Below are positions 1 to 8,626 of a DNA stretch of 64,000 bases, one piece after another (positions within the stretch are counted from its first letter, which is position 1; each line of letters opens with the position of its first letter). A program made the position numbers and the translations under genes. This stretch comes from Delftia acidovorans (GTDB taxonomy: Bacteria > Pseudomonadota > Gammaproteobacteria > Burkholderiales > Burkholderiaceae_C), in the NCBI GenBank assembly GCA_031286585.1, contig JAITUC010000046.1, positions 1 to 64,000 of the forward strand, read 5' to 3'. The notes under the pieces are model-generated. The model saw only the letters and a list, made by a program, of their open reading frames with translations. It was not told the DNA's origin and searched no databases.

Positions 1-1454
1 GGCAGGGGCGTGGTCTCGAACAGCAGATGCTGGAAGGCCAGCTGGGTCTGCAGCTCCTGCTGGGCCTTCCAGCGGGCGGTCACGTCCACGGCGCTGCCGG
101 CAAAGCCCACCAGCCGGCCGTCGCGCAACAGGGGAACCACGGCGATGTCGCAGAGCATCTCCCGGTTGCCCGGGAGGCGGAACATGGCCTGGCAGTTGCG
201 CGGTGCCAGCCGGGCCAGGGGATCGAGCAGGGCCTGGATCTGCGCCAGGTACGGCCCGTCCACGATGTTCTCCAGCGGCTGGCCCACGGCCTCGGCGCTG
301 GGCTGGCCGGTCAACTGCTCCCAGCGGGCGTTCACGAAGGTCAGCCGGCCCTGGCTGTCGGTTCGGAAGATCAGCTCCTGCACGCTGCGCATGAGCACGG
401 CCATCTCATGCTCGCTGCGCGCCAGGCACGCCTGTGCCTGTTCCATGGCCTGCAGTGCCGACTTCTGGACCCTGCGGGTCTTGAACACCGACCAGCCCAG
501 TCCCAGCACCAGGGCCAGCAGGGCGATGCCGGCCACGAAGAAGGCAAAGGCGTTGTCCCGCCAGCGCGCCACCATGGCCGCGTAGGGCTCCTCCACCACC
601 AGCAGCAGCGGCCAGTTGCGCAAGGTGCGGAACGACACGATCTGGTGGCGGCCCAGCATGCCCGCGCCGATGTAGGAGCCGAATTCGCTGTGCGGCAGCC
701 ACTCCTGGAACAGCGGCGTCTGCAGCGCGGCGGCTGCCTGCACGCCCGTGCCCTCGTTGGTACTGGCCAGGGTCTGGCCATCATACGTCAGCAGCATGGC
801 CTCGTAGCTGAGGGTCTCCAGCGTGGACTGGTAGAAGTTGGCCACGGCGTCGGGATTGATCAGGGCCACCAGCACGGCGGGCATGCCGTTGTCCTGGTGA
901 AAGGCCAGCAGCTGCGGAAGAAAGGACACGCCGCGCGGCGTCGGATGCGCCTGCGGCGCCAGCGACGACAGGCTGCGGCCGGGCACCAGCCGGCCCAGCT
1001 GGGGCTTGGCCGGTATGAGGACGGCGGCCTTGTCGTGCAGCAGATCCTGCGTGTCGATCTGCTGGCCGGCCTCACCGGCCTGGGTGCTGGCCAGGATGAG
1101 GCCCTTGTCGTCGATCAGCGCCATGCTGCGCAGGTAGGGCAATTGGGCGATCAGCAGGGACATGGCGGCCTCGCGCGTGCCGCGCGCACTGCCTGCGGCC
1201 ACGATGGCCGGGTTGTGCGCCAGGCTGGCCAGGGCCATTTCGGTGTTCTCCAAGGTCCTGGCCGTCTGGTCCTCCAGCACGCGTGCCAGCAGCGCGGCCT
1301 GGGACTTGCTCTGGCCCGCATCGGCATGCAGCTGGCTCCAGACGAAGAGCACCAGTCCGGCGAGCACGCACAGTGCAAAGGTCAGCACCAGGGCCTTGAT
1401 GTGGGCACTGCGCCGGGTTCCCAGAAAATGATGCGCGGCAGCTCGTTCAGACAT
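1..1454 (-). CDS. PAS-domain sensor kinase, N-terminal part (cut by window edge)
   Basis: Membrane sensor protein; the frame is open for 484 codons and runs off the window. Reading from ATG at 1454, a short cytoplasmic start is followed by a membrane segment (about residues 21-39), a periplasmic cache-like region of about 240 residues, a second membrane segment (near 285-308) and a PAS domain containing LTFVNARWEQLTG. The catalytic kinase part would lie outside the window, so histidine kinase is inferred from the layout and from the receiver genes beside it. It begins 24 bases after the stop of a periplasmic solute-binding protein on the same strand, which suggests an operon in which that protein supplies the ligand signal. 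A diguanylate cyclase output cannot be excluded. Confidence 0.75.
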   Translation of the reverse strand, partial: MSERAAAHHFLGTRRSAHIKALVLTFALCVLAGLVLFVWSQLHADAGQSKSQAALLARVLEDQTARTLENTEMALASLAHNPAIVAAGSARGTREAAMSLLIAQLPYLRSMALIDDKGLILASTQAGEAGQQIDTQDLLHDKAAVLIPAKPQLGRLVPGRSLSSLAPQAHPTPRGVSFLPQLLAFHQDNGMPAVLVALINPDAVANFYQSTLETLSYEAMLLTYDGQTLASTNEGTGVQAAAALQTPLFQEWLPHSEFGSYIGAGMLGRHQIVSFRTLRNWPLLLVVEEPYAAMVARWRDNAFAFFVAGIALLALVLGLGWSVFKTRRVQKSALQAMEQAQACLARSEHEMAVLMRSVQELIFRTDSQGRLTFVNARWEQLTGQPSAEAVGQPLENIVDGPYLAQIQALLDPLARLAPRNCQAMFRLPGNREMLCDIAVVPLLRDGRLVGFAGSAVDVTARWKAQQELQTQLAFQHLLFETTPL

Positions 1455-1478
1455 GATGAAGATGCTCCATCTGAAGTT

Positions 1479-2387
1479 TCAGGGCGCGACGATGGCGGTC
1501 AGGCCGTTGTTGCGCGCGGCCCTGGCCAGGCGGCCGTCGCGCTTGATATCCGAGACGAACTGGTTCAGGCGTGCCAGCCACTGGGGGTCGGCAGGGCTGG
1601 CCGCATAGCCGTAGGGCAGCACATGGAAGGGCCTGGGCGGCGCGATCAGCTGCATCCAGTCCGAGCTGTCCAGCAGCTTGCGGCTGTACGGGTAGTCGGT
1701 CATGAACACGTCCACGCGCCCGGCCATGAGTTCCTTTTCGCGGGTTTGCGGCGGCTCCACCGGCACCAGGCGCGCATGCTTGAGCGTCTCGCGCATCACC
1801 GGCTCCATGAAGGTGCCGCGCTGCACGGCCACCTGCACGCCGGGCTGGTCGATGTCGGCCCAGCTGCGCACGGCGGGGTTGCTCTTGGTGGTGATTCCGT
1901 AGATATCGCTGCTCAGGTAGGGCTGGGTGAAGCGCAGCTGCTGCTGGCGCTGCGGCAGGATGCCGACGGCGAACATGGCCACGTCGCAGCGCGACTCCAG
2001 CAGGTCGGGCACCAGCCGCGAGAAGGACGAGTCCACATGCTGCAGCCGCGCGCCAAGGTCCTTGGCCAGCTCTGCCGAGAGTTCCGCGTCGATGCCCGTG
2101 AGCCTGCCCGTGCGTGCGTCACGGTAGGTGATGCCGTAGTAGTCGGGCCAGATGCAGACCTTCAGCGTGTGGCTGCTCGCCACGCGGTCCAGCACCTCGC
2201 CAGCCCGTGCCGCGCCAGGCCCCATGGCCAGCACCGCCACCCACACTGGCACCAGTGCCAGCAGCAGCGCCTGTACAACGGGCAGTGCAACGGGGAGCAC
2301 AACGGACTGCACCAGCGCGGACAGGCGCGCGGCGCTGCCGGACGGTATCTGCCATCGGCCGGCGGCGGCCTGCGTGTGCATCGTCAT
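1479..2387 (-). CDS. Periplasmic solute-binding protein, family 3 type, in a signalling operon
   Basis: A 302-residue protein of the SBP_bac_3 fold, which usually binds amino acids in the periplasm. A long hydrophobic N-terminus (about residues 28-57) ends in a likely signal-peptidase site near AARAGE. The mature part carries the family pattern (LKVCIWPDYYG, LTGIDAELSAELAKDLG, RCDVAMFAVGILPQR, FTQPYL). The start at 2387 is chosen because it overlaps the stop of the receiver gene (ATGA) and follows an AGGAG ribosome site. No ABC permease or ATPase is nearby. The neighbours are a receiver and a sensor kinase, so a sensing role rather than uptake is likely, as in BvgS/EvgS where such domains are fused to the kinase. 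Ligand unknown. Confidence 0.85.
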   Translation of the reverse strand: MTMHTQAAAGRWQIPSGSAARLSALVQSVVLPVALPVVQALLLALVPVWVAVLAMGPGAARAGEVLDRVASSHTLKVCIWPDYYGITYRDARTGRLTGIDAELSAELAKDLGARLQHVDSSFSRLVPDLLESRCDVAMFAVGILPQRQQQLRFTQPYLSSDIYGITTKSNPAVRSWADIDQPGVQVAVQRGTFMEPVMRETLKHARLVPVEPPQTREKELMAGRVDVFMTDYPYSRKLLDSSDWMQLIAPPRPFHVLPYGYAASPADPQWLARLNQFVSDIKRDGRLARAARNNGLTAIVAP

Positions 2388-2758
2388 CAGTCGCTCCTGT
2401 AAAGACTGTCCAGGGTCTCCAGCAGCCGGTTCGGGCTGAAGGGCTTGAGCAGGTATTCGTCGGCACCGGCATTGAAGCCCGCCTCGCGGTCCTGCGCGCT
2501 GCCCCGGGCCGTCAGCAGGATCACCCGCGTGTGCCGCAGGTCGTAGGAGGTCTTGACGCGGCAGCACACCTCCAGGCCGTCCAGTGTGCCCGGCATCATC
2601 ATGTCCAGCAGCACGACATCGGGCTTGCTGCGCTGGGCCAGGGCCCAGGCCTCGTCACCGGTGGCCGCCTCCATGACCTCATATGCGCTGGACTCCAGCG
2701 TCATGCGCAGCAGCTTGCGGATGTCGGCTTGGTCTTCGGCGATCAGTATCTTCTTCAT
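2387..2758 (-). CDS. Single-domain response regulator (CheY-like)
   Basis: A 123-residue stand-alone receiver domain. The acidic pair E8-D9, the phospho-acceptor D52 (in VVLLDMMMPG), T83 and K105 (in LLKPFS) are all present, so it should be phosphorylated normally. It has no output domain and must act by protein contact or phosphotransfer. It is the first gene of the minus-strand operon receiver - binding protein - sensor kinase, and its TGA overlaps the next start codon. Partners are probably the PAS kinase downstream and the receiver-Hpt protein encoded divergently; this is inferred from position only. Confidence 0.9.
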   Translation of the reverse strand: MKKILIAEDQADIRKLLRMTLESSAYEVMEAATGDEAWALAQRSKPDVVLLDMMMPGTLDGLEVCCRVKTSYDLRHTRVILLTARGSAQDREAGFNAGADEYLLKPFSPNRLLETLDSLYRSD

Positions 2759-2812
2759 GGCGGGCCTTTCGCAACGCAGTTGAAGGGGTCTGCGTTGGAT
2801 TGAATCATAAAT

Positions 2813-2857
2813 ATCAAATTCATCAAATTTGTATTGAATTTTTTAATCGTATTTGAT
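2813..2857. promoter_or_regulatory. AT-rich divergent control region with repeated ATCAAAT boxes
   Basis: The 113-base gap between two divergent receiver genes is far more AT-rich than its surroundings. It holds two direct ATCAAAT boxes (2813-2819 and 2822-2828) and an inverted copy ATTTGAT (2851-2857). Such spaced inverted boxes fit an operator; the divergent HTH-receiver protein is the obvious candidate binder. Inference only. Confidence 0.45.
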
Positions 2858-2871
2858 GCAAAATTGCTGCC

Positions 2872-3531
2872 ATGTCCGAGAACAGCACCCCACCTGGCCA
2901 AATTCCGCACTACACGACCGCTGAGGTGGCCAAGCTGCTGGGCATGGCGGTGCGGTCGGTTCAGCTCATGGTCGATCGCGGCGAGCTGGAGGCCTGGAAA
3001 ACCCCCGGGGGGCACCGGCGCATCACGCGCGCCTCCGTGGAGCGCTGGCGCGGCAGGCAGGGTGATGCGGCAGCGTCCGGGGTGCCAGCGGCGGCTCCTG
3101 CCCCTGCCCCTGCCCCGGCGCCTGCTCCCGCTCCCGCGCAGGCCGGCACGGGCCCGCGCGTGCTGCTGATCGAGGATTCCGTGCATTTCCAGAACCTGGT
3201 GCGCCTGCTGGTGCAGCGCCACTTTCCCGGGGTGCAGCTGCACGTGGCGCACGACGGGATCACCGGCATGGCGCTGTACGGGCAGATCCAGCCCGACGTG
3301 CTGCTGGTGGACATCCTTCTGCCCGACATCGACGGCGCCGCCCTCATCACCACCTTGCGCACGCATGAGCAGTTCGCGCGCTGCAAGCTGCTGGTGGTCA
3401 CTTCGCTGGATGCGGCAGAGCGCCAGGCCTACACCTTCGCCCTGGGCGGCGTGCGCGTGATCCACAAGCCCCAGCTCGTGCAGGAACTGCCCGAGGCGCT
3501 GGGCGAGCTGCTGGGCGGGCAGGCAGCGTGA
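2872..3531 (+). CDS. Response regulator with N-terminal excisionase/MerR-type HTH and C-terminal receiver
   Basis: A 219-residue two-domain protein in unusual order. Residues 13-60 form a MerR/excisionase-type winged helix (YTTAEVAKLLGMAVRSVQLMVDRGELEAWKTPGG). Residues 72-92 are a Pro-Ala hinge, and residues 95-215 are a receiver with E101-D102, phospho-acceptor D147 and K199. Most response regulators have the receiver first; here DNA binding precedes it. It probably binds the AT-rich region just upstream. Its TGA overlaps the GTG start of the next gene, so the two are translationally coupled. Confidence 0.88.
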   Translation: MSENSTPPGQIPHYTTAEVAKLLGMAVRSVQLMVDRGELEAWKTPGGHRRITRASVERWRGRQGDAAASGVPAAAPAPAPAPAPAPAPAQAGTGPRVLLIEDSVHFQNLVRLLVQRHFPGVQLHVAHDGITGMALYGQIQPDVLLVDILLPDIDGAALITTLRTHEQFARCKLLVVTSLDAAERQAYTFALGGVRVIHKPQLVQELPEALGELLGGQAA

Positions 3532-4301
3532 ACCCGGCCCATCCTGCGGTCCTGCTGGTGGAGGACGATGCCTCGATTGCGCGATTCGTCACGCTGGCGC
3601 TGGAGGGCATGCCCCTCAACCTGGTGTCCTGCACGAGTGCGGAGCAGGCGCAGCGACTGCTGGAGAGCCAGCCCTTTGCCCTGCTGATCACCGACCTGAT
3701 GCTGCCCGGCGCCTCCGGTGTCGAGCTCATCGAATGGCTGCGCCGCTCTCCGCATGCCGGCTGCAGCGCCGTGGTCTTCAGCGCCGGCGTGCGGGCCGAT
3801 GTGGCGCAGCGGCTGGAGCAACTGCAGGTCCGGGGCGTGCTGCGCAAGCCCGTGTCGGTGGCGCAACTGGTGGACTGCGTGGAATCGGTGCTGGCGGCGC
3901 AGCCGGCCGGGTCGGGCGTGCAAGCCGCCGATGCGGATGCTGATGCCGGTGCGGATATGCCGGCGGATGGCGGCCCGGCCGCCGTCGCCAGCTACTTCGG
4001 CGGCGATGCCGCCCTGTTCCACAGCTACCGCGCCAGCTGTCTTGCGCAGCTGCCCGCCGATGTGGCGCTGGGCGAAAACCTGCTGGCCGCGCGCGACGCC
4101 GCGGCGCTGCGTCGGCTGGCACACAGCCTCAAAAGCGTGCTGCGCCTGCTGGGGCAGGAACAGGCCAGCGGCCTGGCGCAGGCGCTGGAGCAGGCCTGCC
4201 TGGCCAGCGACTGGGCGGGCGCCACCGATGCCTGGCGGCAACTGGGCGCGGCCTTGCTGGGAATGCTGGACGGCGCGGGCCAGCGGCCCTGGCGCGGCTG
4301 A
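3528..4301 (+). CDS. Receiver-Hpt phosphorelay protein
   Basis: A 257-residue protein with a receiver domain (residues 6-123; D13-D14, phospho-acceptor D56, K107), an acidic Ala/Asp linker (about 130-150) and an Hpt domain (about 155-250) with the phosphorylatable H199 in AHSLKSVLRLLG. It starts with GTG inside the stop of the HTH-receiver gene. The combination suggests a phosphorelay intermediate passing phosphate between the neighbouring kinase and receivers. No enzymatic kinase domain is present. Directionality of phosphotransfer cannot be read from sequence. Confidence 0.85.
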   Translation: MNPAHPAVLLVEDDASIARFVTLALEGMPLNLVSCTSAEQAQRLLESQPFALLITDLMLPGASGVELIEWLRRSPHAGCSAVVFSAGVRADVAQRLEQLQVRGVLRKPVSVAQLVDCVESVLAAQPAGSGVQAADADADAGADMPADGGPAAVASYFGGDAALFHSYRASCLAQLPADVALGENLLAARDAAALRRLAHSLKSVLRLLGQEQASGLAQALEQACLASDWAGATDAWRQLGAALLGMLDGAGQRPWRG

Positions 4302-4347
4302 CGCACAGTCCCTTGGTGATGGCGGCTGTGACAATCCAGCCAATGCC

Positions 4348-5535
4348 TCAGGACGCCGCCACCGGCCGGGCCTGGCGCGTGCCTGCCAGCGCCAGCCCGG
4401 CGAACAGCATCAGCATCAGGCCGTAGGCATAGGTGACCGGCAACAGGCCGAATCGCGCGGCGGCCATGCCCGCCGCGATGGCCGGCACGCTGAAGGCCAG
4501 GTAGCTGGCGATGTAGATGGCCGAGATCAGGGCGCCGCGCTCGTGCGGCTCGGCCAGCGGGATCACGCTGCGCAGCGCGCCCTGAAAGCCCACGCCGAAG
4601 CCCGCGCCCGCCACCACCGAGGCACCCAGCACCAGGGGCAGGCTTTGCAGATGGGCGCCGGCCAGCAGCAGGGCCACCCCGGCCAGCAGGCCGCTGCCGC
4701 CGAACTGCAGCATGGCGCGCGGCGCGCGGCTGCGCAGCGTCCAGATGGCGGCGGCGGCGCTCAGCGTGTTGATGCACACGGCAAAGCTGGCCGCGACCTC
4801 CGAGCCCGTGACCGAGCGGATCATCGAAGGGCCCAGCGACAGGTAAAAGCCCCCCAGCGCCCATACCGTGATGCTCATCGGCAGCACGCGCATGAAGTCG
4901 GCCGACGCCTGCCGGGGAATCCGCACGCGCGGGCGCATGGCGGCCAGCGCGCCGGGGCGGCGCGCGCCCGTCTCGGGCAGCACCGCCATGGCGGCGGCCA
5001 CGGCCACGAAGAGTAGGGCCATGAGCCAGAACACCAGGCCCAGCTGCTGGCGCCACAGCTGCGCGAACTCGCCCGCGATGACAATGCCCGCCGCCATGCC
5101 GACCATGGGCGCCATGGTGCTCACCAGCGTGCCGCGCTCGCGGTGCAGATCCAGCAGCGCCGCGCCCATGGCCGCGCTGGCCATGCCGGTGGCAAAGCCC
5201 TGCAGCACGCGCGCCAGCACCAGGGCCTGCACGTCGCCCGCGCGGGCGAACACCGCCAGCGACACGATCTCCAGCGCCAGCGCCGCCAGGATCACGGGCT
5301 TGCGGCCCAGGTGGTCCGACAGCGCGCCCGTGGTGAGCAGGGCCAGCAGCAGGCTCAGCGCATAGACCGCGAAGACCAGGGTCAGCATGCCGGAGGAAAA
5401 GCCCCAGTCATGCTGGTAGAGCCGGTACAGCGGCGTGGGCGCGCTGGACGCCGCGAAGAAGCTGCCCAGGCCGAAGGCCAGGACAGCCAGGCTGCGGCCG
5501 GGCCGGGCGGTGGAGGATGGTTGCAGTACCGACAT
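4348..5535 (-). CDS. MFS transporter, drug-efflux type
   Basis: A 395-residue, 12-helix major facilitator protein in the inner membrane. The signature loop after helix 2 is visible (GALSDHLGRKPV), as is FLASSAPTPLYRLYQ-like sequence near the start that is common in YfcJ/aromatic-efflux type MFS proteins. ATG at 5535 is chosen over upstream starts because those would cover the operator region. It is divergent from a TetR regulator with two matching palindromic boxes between them, so expression is probably TetR-repressed and substrate-induced. Substrate unknown. Confidence 0.85.
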   Translation of the reverse strand: MSVLQPSSTARPGRSLAVLAFGLGSFFAASSAPTPLYRLYQHDWGFSSGMLTLVFAVYALSLLLALLTTGALSDHLGRKPVILAALALEIVSLAVFARAGDVQALVLARVLQGFATGMASAAMGAALLDLHRERGTLVSTMAPMVGMAAGIVIAGEFAQLWRQQLGLVFWLMALLFVAVAAAMAVLPETGARRPGALAAMRPRVRIPRQASADFMRVLPMSITVWALGGFYLSLGPSMIRSVTGSEVAASFAVCINTLSAAAAIWTLRSRAPRAMLQFGGSGLLAGVALLLAGAHLQSLPLVLGASVVAGAGFGVGFQGALRSVIPLAEPHERGALISAIYIASYLAFSVPAIAAGMAAARFGLLPVTYAYGLMLMLFAGLALAGTRQARPVAAS

Positions 5536-5558
5536 GGTTAAGAGCCCTGTTGCACAAT

Positions 5559-5620
5559 TAATGCAAAGTTTTTGCGTTAGCGAATTCTGCGCTCGTGCAC
5601 TGCTAATGCAAATTTTTAGC
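5559..5620. promoter_or_regulatory. Candidate TetR operators (two TAATGCAAA boxes)
   Basis: Two boxes lie between the divergent MFS and tetR genes. The first (5559-5579) has arms TAATGCAAA and TTTGCGTTA, complementary at 8 of 9 positions. The second repeats TAATGCAAA at 5604-5612 with flanking arms GCTAA/TTAGC. Spacing and placement over both promoters fit autoregulation by the TetR protein. Confidence 0.6.
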
Positions 5621-5630
5621 TTTAATAACC

Positions 5631-6218
5631 ATGAGCACGCCAGTCCCATCCCTTTCCAAAACCGGCGGTCCCGCCCGTCCCGGCGGACGCAGCGCGCGCA
5701 TCCAGGCCACGGTCTACCAGACCGTCAAGGACCTGCTGGAAACCATGCCGCGCGAGGAACTGAGCTTTCCGCTCATCGCTGCGCAAGCTGGCGTGACGCC
5801 GTCCACCCTCTACCGGCGCTGGGGCGACATACAGCAGCTGCTGGCCGATGTGGCCGTGGAAATCATCCGGCCCACGGCGCCGCCGCTGGACACCGGCACG
5901 CTGGAGGGCGACCTGCTGGCCTGGGCGGAGCAGTTCCTGGAGGAATCGGCCTCGCCCCTGGGCCGCACCATGCTGCGCGACATGGCCGCCGCTGCAGGCA
6001 ACGAGCACACGCCCTGCGCCTGCGTGGAAATCCTGCGCGGGCAACTGGCGCAGATCGGCGAGCGCGCAGCGCGGCGTGGCGAGGCGATGCCCGCTGCGGA
6101 CACCCTGATCGACGCGCTGGCCGCGCCCATCGTCTACCGCGTGCTGTTCGACCTGCCGCCGTCCCTGGCGCACGTGCAGGCACGGGTGCGCGGCCTGCTG
6201 CAGGCCGAAACGGCCTAG
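5631..6218 (+). CDS. TetR/AcrR-family regulator
   Basis: A 195-residue regulator. The N-terminal helix-turn-helix spans about residues 22-68 (SFPLIAAQAGVTPSTLYRRWGD is a typical TetR recognition helix). The C-terminal ligand domain resembles the TetR_C_33-like group, with an unusual CACVE motif. It is divergent from the MFS transporter and probably represses it through the boxes in the gap. Its TAG stop overlaps the convergent stop of the MocR gene by two bases. Confidence 0.85.
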   Translation: MSTPVPSLSKTGGPARPGGRSARIQATVYQTVKDLLETMPREELSFPLIAAQAGVTPSTLYRRWGDIQQLLADVAVEIIRPTAPPLDTGTLEGDLLAWAEQFLEESASPLGRTMLRDMAAAAGNEHTPCACVEILRGQLAQIGERAARRGEAMPAADTLIDALAAPIVYRVLFDLPPSLAHVQARVRGLLQAETA

Positions 6219-7594
6219 CCCTTCAGCGCCCGCGCCAGCACCTCGAAGATCCGCGCATCCGAGCACTGCGCCACATTGAAGCGCAGGAAATCGCCTGCGC
6301 TCTGCGACTGGCTGAAGGCATTGCCGGGCGCCAGCACCACGCCATCCTCCAGGCAGGTGCGCGCAAGCGCCGTGGCATCCATGCCCCCGGGCAACTGGCA
6401 CCACAGGAACATGCCGGCCTGCGGCACCAGCCAGGGCTTCATGCCCAGGGCCTGCAGCCGCGCGGCCGTGCGCTCCATCTCCTGCGCCAGCCGCAGCCGC
6501 ACGGACTCCATGTGCCTGCGGTAGCCGCTGTCGGTCAGCGTGCGCAGCACCAGGTCGGCGGCCATGCGCCCGCCACCGAAGTTGGTGGCGATCTTCAGGT
6601 CCGCCAGGTCCTGCGCCCAGTCGGGCCGCGCCGCGATGAAGCCGCAGCGCAGCGAGGCCGACACCGTCTTGGAGAAGCTGCCGATCTGGATCACGCGCGA
6701 CAGGCCGTCGAAGGCCGCCAGCCGGGGCGTCGCATGGGTCTCCAGGTCGCAGAAGATGTCGTCCTCCACGATCACCATGTCCGAGCTGTCGGCCAGCTTC
6801 AGGATGCGGTGCGCCACCAGGGGCGACAGCGTGGCGCCCGTCGGGTTGTGGATGGCCGAATTGGTGATGTACAGGCGTGGCGAATGCGCCTGCAGCGCGG
6901 CGGCGAACCGGGCCACGTCGGGCCCCTGCGGCGTGTAGGGCACGCTCACGGCCTGCACGCGGTGCGCCTTGAGCAGCGCATGGAAGTTGAAGTAGCAGGG
7001 GTCGTCGATCAGCACCGTGTCGCCGGGCTCCAGCAGGAAACGGCAGACCAGGTCGATGGAGTGCGTGCCCGACTCCGTCAGCAGGATCTGCTCGGGCGAG
7101 GCCTCCAGCCCCATGGCGGCCATGCGCCGCGCCAGCAGGCGGCGCAGTGCCGGGTGGCCCAGCGGCGTGGCGTACTCCGTCAACTCCAGCGTGCCCGAGC
7201 GCGCCAGGGAGCGCAGCGCGCGGCGCACGCCTTCCTCGTACAGCCATGACGGCGGCAGCCAGCCGCAGCCCGGCTTGAGCGCGTGGGCATCTGCCTGCAG
7301 CGACTGGCGGGCCAGCCACAGGGGGTCGACCTCCCTGTCCACGCGCGGCCCGATCTCGCCCAGCGCCAGCGGCGCCACCGGCCCCGCCACGTAAAAGCCC
7401 GAGCCCGGGCGCGAGGCGATCACGCCCTCGGCCGCCAGCCGCTCATAGGCCTCCACCACCGTGGATACCGACACCTGCATGGCCTGCGCCTGCGCGCGCA
7501 CCGAGGGCAGGCGCGTGCCGGGCAGGCAGGTGCGCGAGGCGATGCGCGACTGGATCTCTTCCATCACCGCCTGGATGCGTGTGCCGCTGCGCAT
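6215..7594 (-). CDS. MocR-type regulator (GntR HTH fused to PLP aminotransferase fold)
   Basis: A 459-residue protein. Residues 1-72 form a GntR winged helix (TRLPSVRAQAQAMQVSVSTVVEAYERL). Residues 90-459 form a fold-type I aminotransferase domain with the PLP-binding lysine K309 in GSFSKTVSASLRCGF, the N-P-T-G motif near 250 and D278-D279. Proteins of this group sense PLP or an amino compound and control a neighbouring gene. It is divergent from a DMT exporter, the usual target layout. ATG at 7594 is chosen because it begins the GntR domain; the upstream extension would be intergenic sequence. Confidence 0.9.
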   Translation of the reverse strand: MRSGTRIQAVMEEIQSRIASRTCLPGTRLPSVRAQAQAMQVSVSTVVEAYERLAAEGVIASRPGSGFYVAGPVAPLALGEIGPRVDREVDPLWLARQSLQADAHALKPGCGWLPPSWLYEEGVRRALRSLARSGTLELTEYATPLGHPALRRLLARRMAAMGLEASPEQILLTESGTHSIDLVCRFLLEPGDTVLIDDPCYFNFHALLKAHRVQAVSVPYTPQGPDVARFAAALQAHSPRLYITNSAIHNPTGATLSPLVAHRILKLADSSDMVIVEDDIFCDLETHATPRLAAFDGLSRVIQIGSFSKTVSASLRCGFIAARPDWAQDLADLKIATNFGGGRMAADLVLRTLTDSGYRRHMESVRLRLAQEMERTAARLQALGMKPWLVPQAGMFLWCQLPGGMDATALARTCLEDGVVLAPGNAFSQSQSAGDFLRFNVAQCSDARIFEVLARALKG

Positions 7595-7630
7595 GGCTGC
7601 TCTCTCTTCTGTAGTGGTTTTGTGTGCATA

Positions 7631-7658
7631 ACAGTTCTTTTGAATTGTATTGGACTGT
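7631..7658. promoter_or_regulatory. Candidate MocR operator between divergent genes
   Basis: ACAGTTC (7631-7637) and GGACTGT (7652-7658) form inverted arms matching at 6 of 7 positions, 14 bases apart, in an AT-rich part of the gap between the mocR-like gene and the exporter gene. Confidence 0.4.
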
Positions 7659-7716
7659 CTATGGATGAACCGTCTGCGCAATGGTCCACTTCCGGCTGCG
7701 AACAAGGAGTTTTTCG

Positions 7717-8580
7717 ATGGACAGAACAAGCAGCGGATGGATCAACGGATTCATCGGCGTGGCGATCTTTGCAGGCTCGCTGCCGGCCACCCGCGTGGCG
7801 GTCGCCGACCTGGACCCCACCTTCCTGACCTGTGCGCGCGCCAGCATCGCCGCCGTGCTGGGCCTGGCCCTGCTGCTGGCGCTGCGCCAGCCGCGCCCTG
7901 CGCGGGCCGACATGCCGTCGCTGGCGCTGAGCGCGCTGGGCGGCGTGGTGGGCTTTCCGCTGCTCACCGCGCTGGCGCTGCAGTACGTCACCTCGGCCCA
8001 CTCCATCGTTTTCGTAGGGCTGCTGCCCCTGTCCACGGCGGTGTTCGCCGTGCTGCGCGGCGGCGAGCGGCCGCGCCCGGCCTTCTGGCTGTTCTCGCTG
8101 GCCGGCGCTGCCTTCGTGGCCGGCTATGCGGCCGTGGGCGGGGCCGGGGGCTCGCTGCGCGGCGATCTGCTGATGCTGGCAGCCATCATCGTCTGCGGCC
8201 TGGGCTATGCCGAGGGCGCGCGCCTGTCGCGCACGCTGGGCGGCTGGCAGGTCATCAGCTGGTCACTGGTGCTGGCCCTGCCCGTCATGCTGCCGGCCGC
8301 CCTGCTCAGCATGCCGGCATCGCTGGCCGATGTGGGCCGGCCCGCATGGCTGGGCCTGGCCTATGTCTCGCTGTTCAGCATGCTGATCGGCTTTGTCTTC
8401 TGGTACCGAGGCCTGGCCCAGGGCGGCATTGCGGCCGTGGGCCAGATCCAGCTGCTGCAGCCCTTCATGGGCCTGGGCCTGGCGGCCCTGCTGCTGAACG
8501 AGCAGGTGAGCTGGGGCATGGTGCTGGTCACCCTGGCGGCCGTGGTCTGCGTGGCCGGGGCCAAGAAGTACGCGCGCTGA
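7717..8580 (+). CDS. EamA/DMT-family membrane transporter
   Basis: A 287-residue protein with about ten hydrophobic segments arranged as two EamA repeats (first about residues 8-135, second about 145-283). The second repeat ends in the typical G-L-A-L-L-N-E pattern. The start at 7717 follows AAGGAG at 7703-7708. Members export amino acids or small metabolites. Divergent placement from a MocR regulator suggests export of an amine or amino acid sensed by that regulator; the substrate is not known. Confidence 0.87.
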   Translation: MDRTSSGWINGFIGVAIFAGSLPATRVAVADLDPTFLTCARASIAAVLGLALLLALRQPRPARADMPSLALSALGGVVGFPLLTALALQYVTSAHSIVFVGLLPLSTAVFAVLRGGERPRPAFWLFSLAGAAFVAGYAAVGGAGGSLRGDLLMLAAIIVCGLGYAEGARLSRTLGGWQVISWSLVLALPVMLPAALLSMPASLADVGRPAWLGLAYVSLFSMLIGFVFWYRGLAQGGIAAVGQIQLLQPFMGLGLAALLLNEQVSWGMVLVTLAAVVCVAGAKKYAR

Positions 8581-8626
8581 GCCGGGCGGGTGGGGGCGGG
8601 TGCGCAGGAGTGCGTGCGGCGCAGTG

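Noticed and set aside
27..2402. Plus-strand open frame of 791 codons at the window start
   Set aside because: Shadow of the kinase and binding-protein genes on the minus strand, which have recognisable domains.
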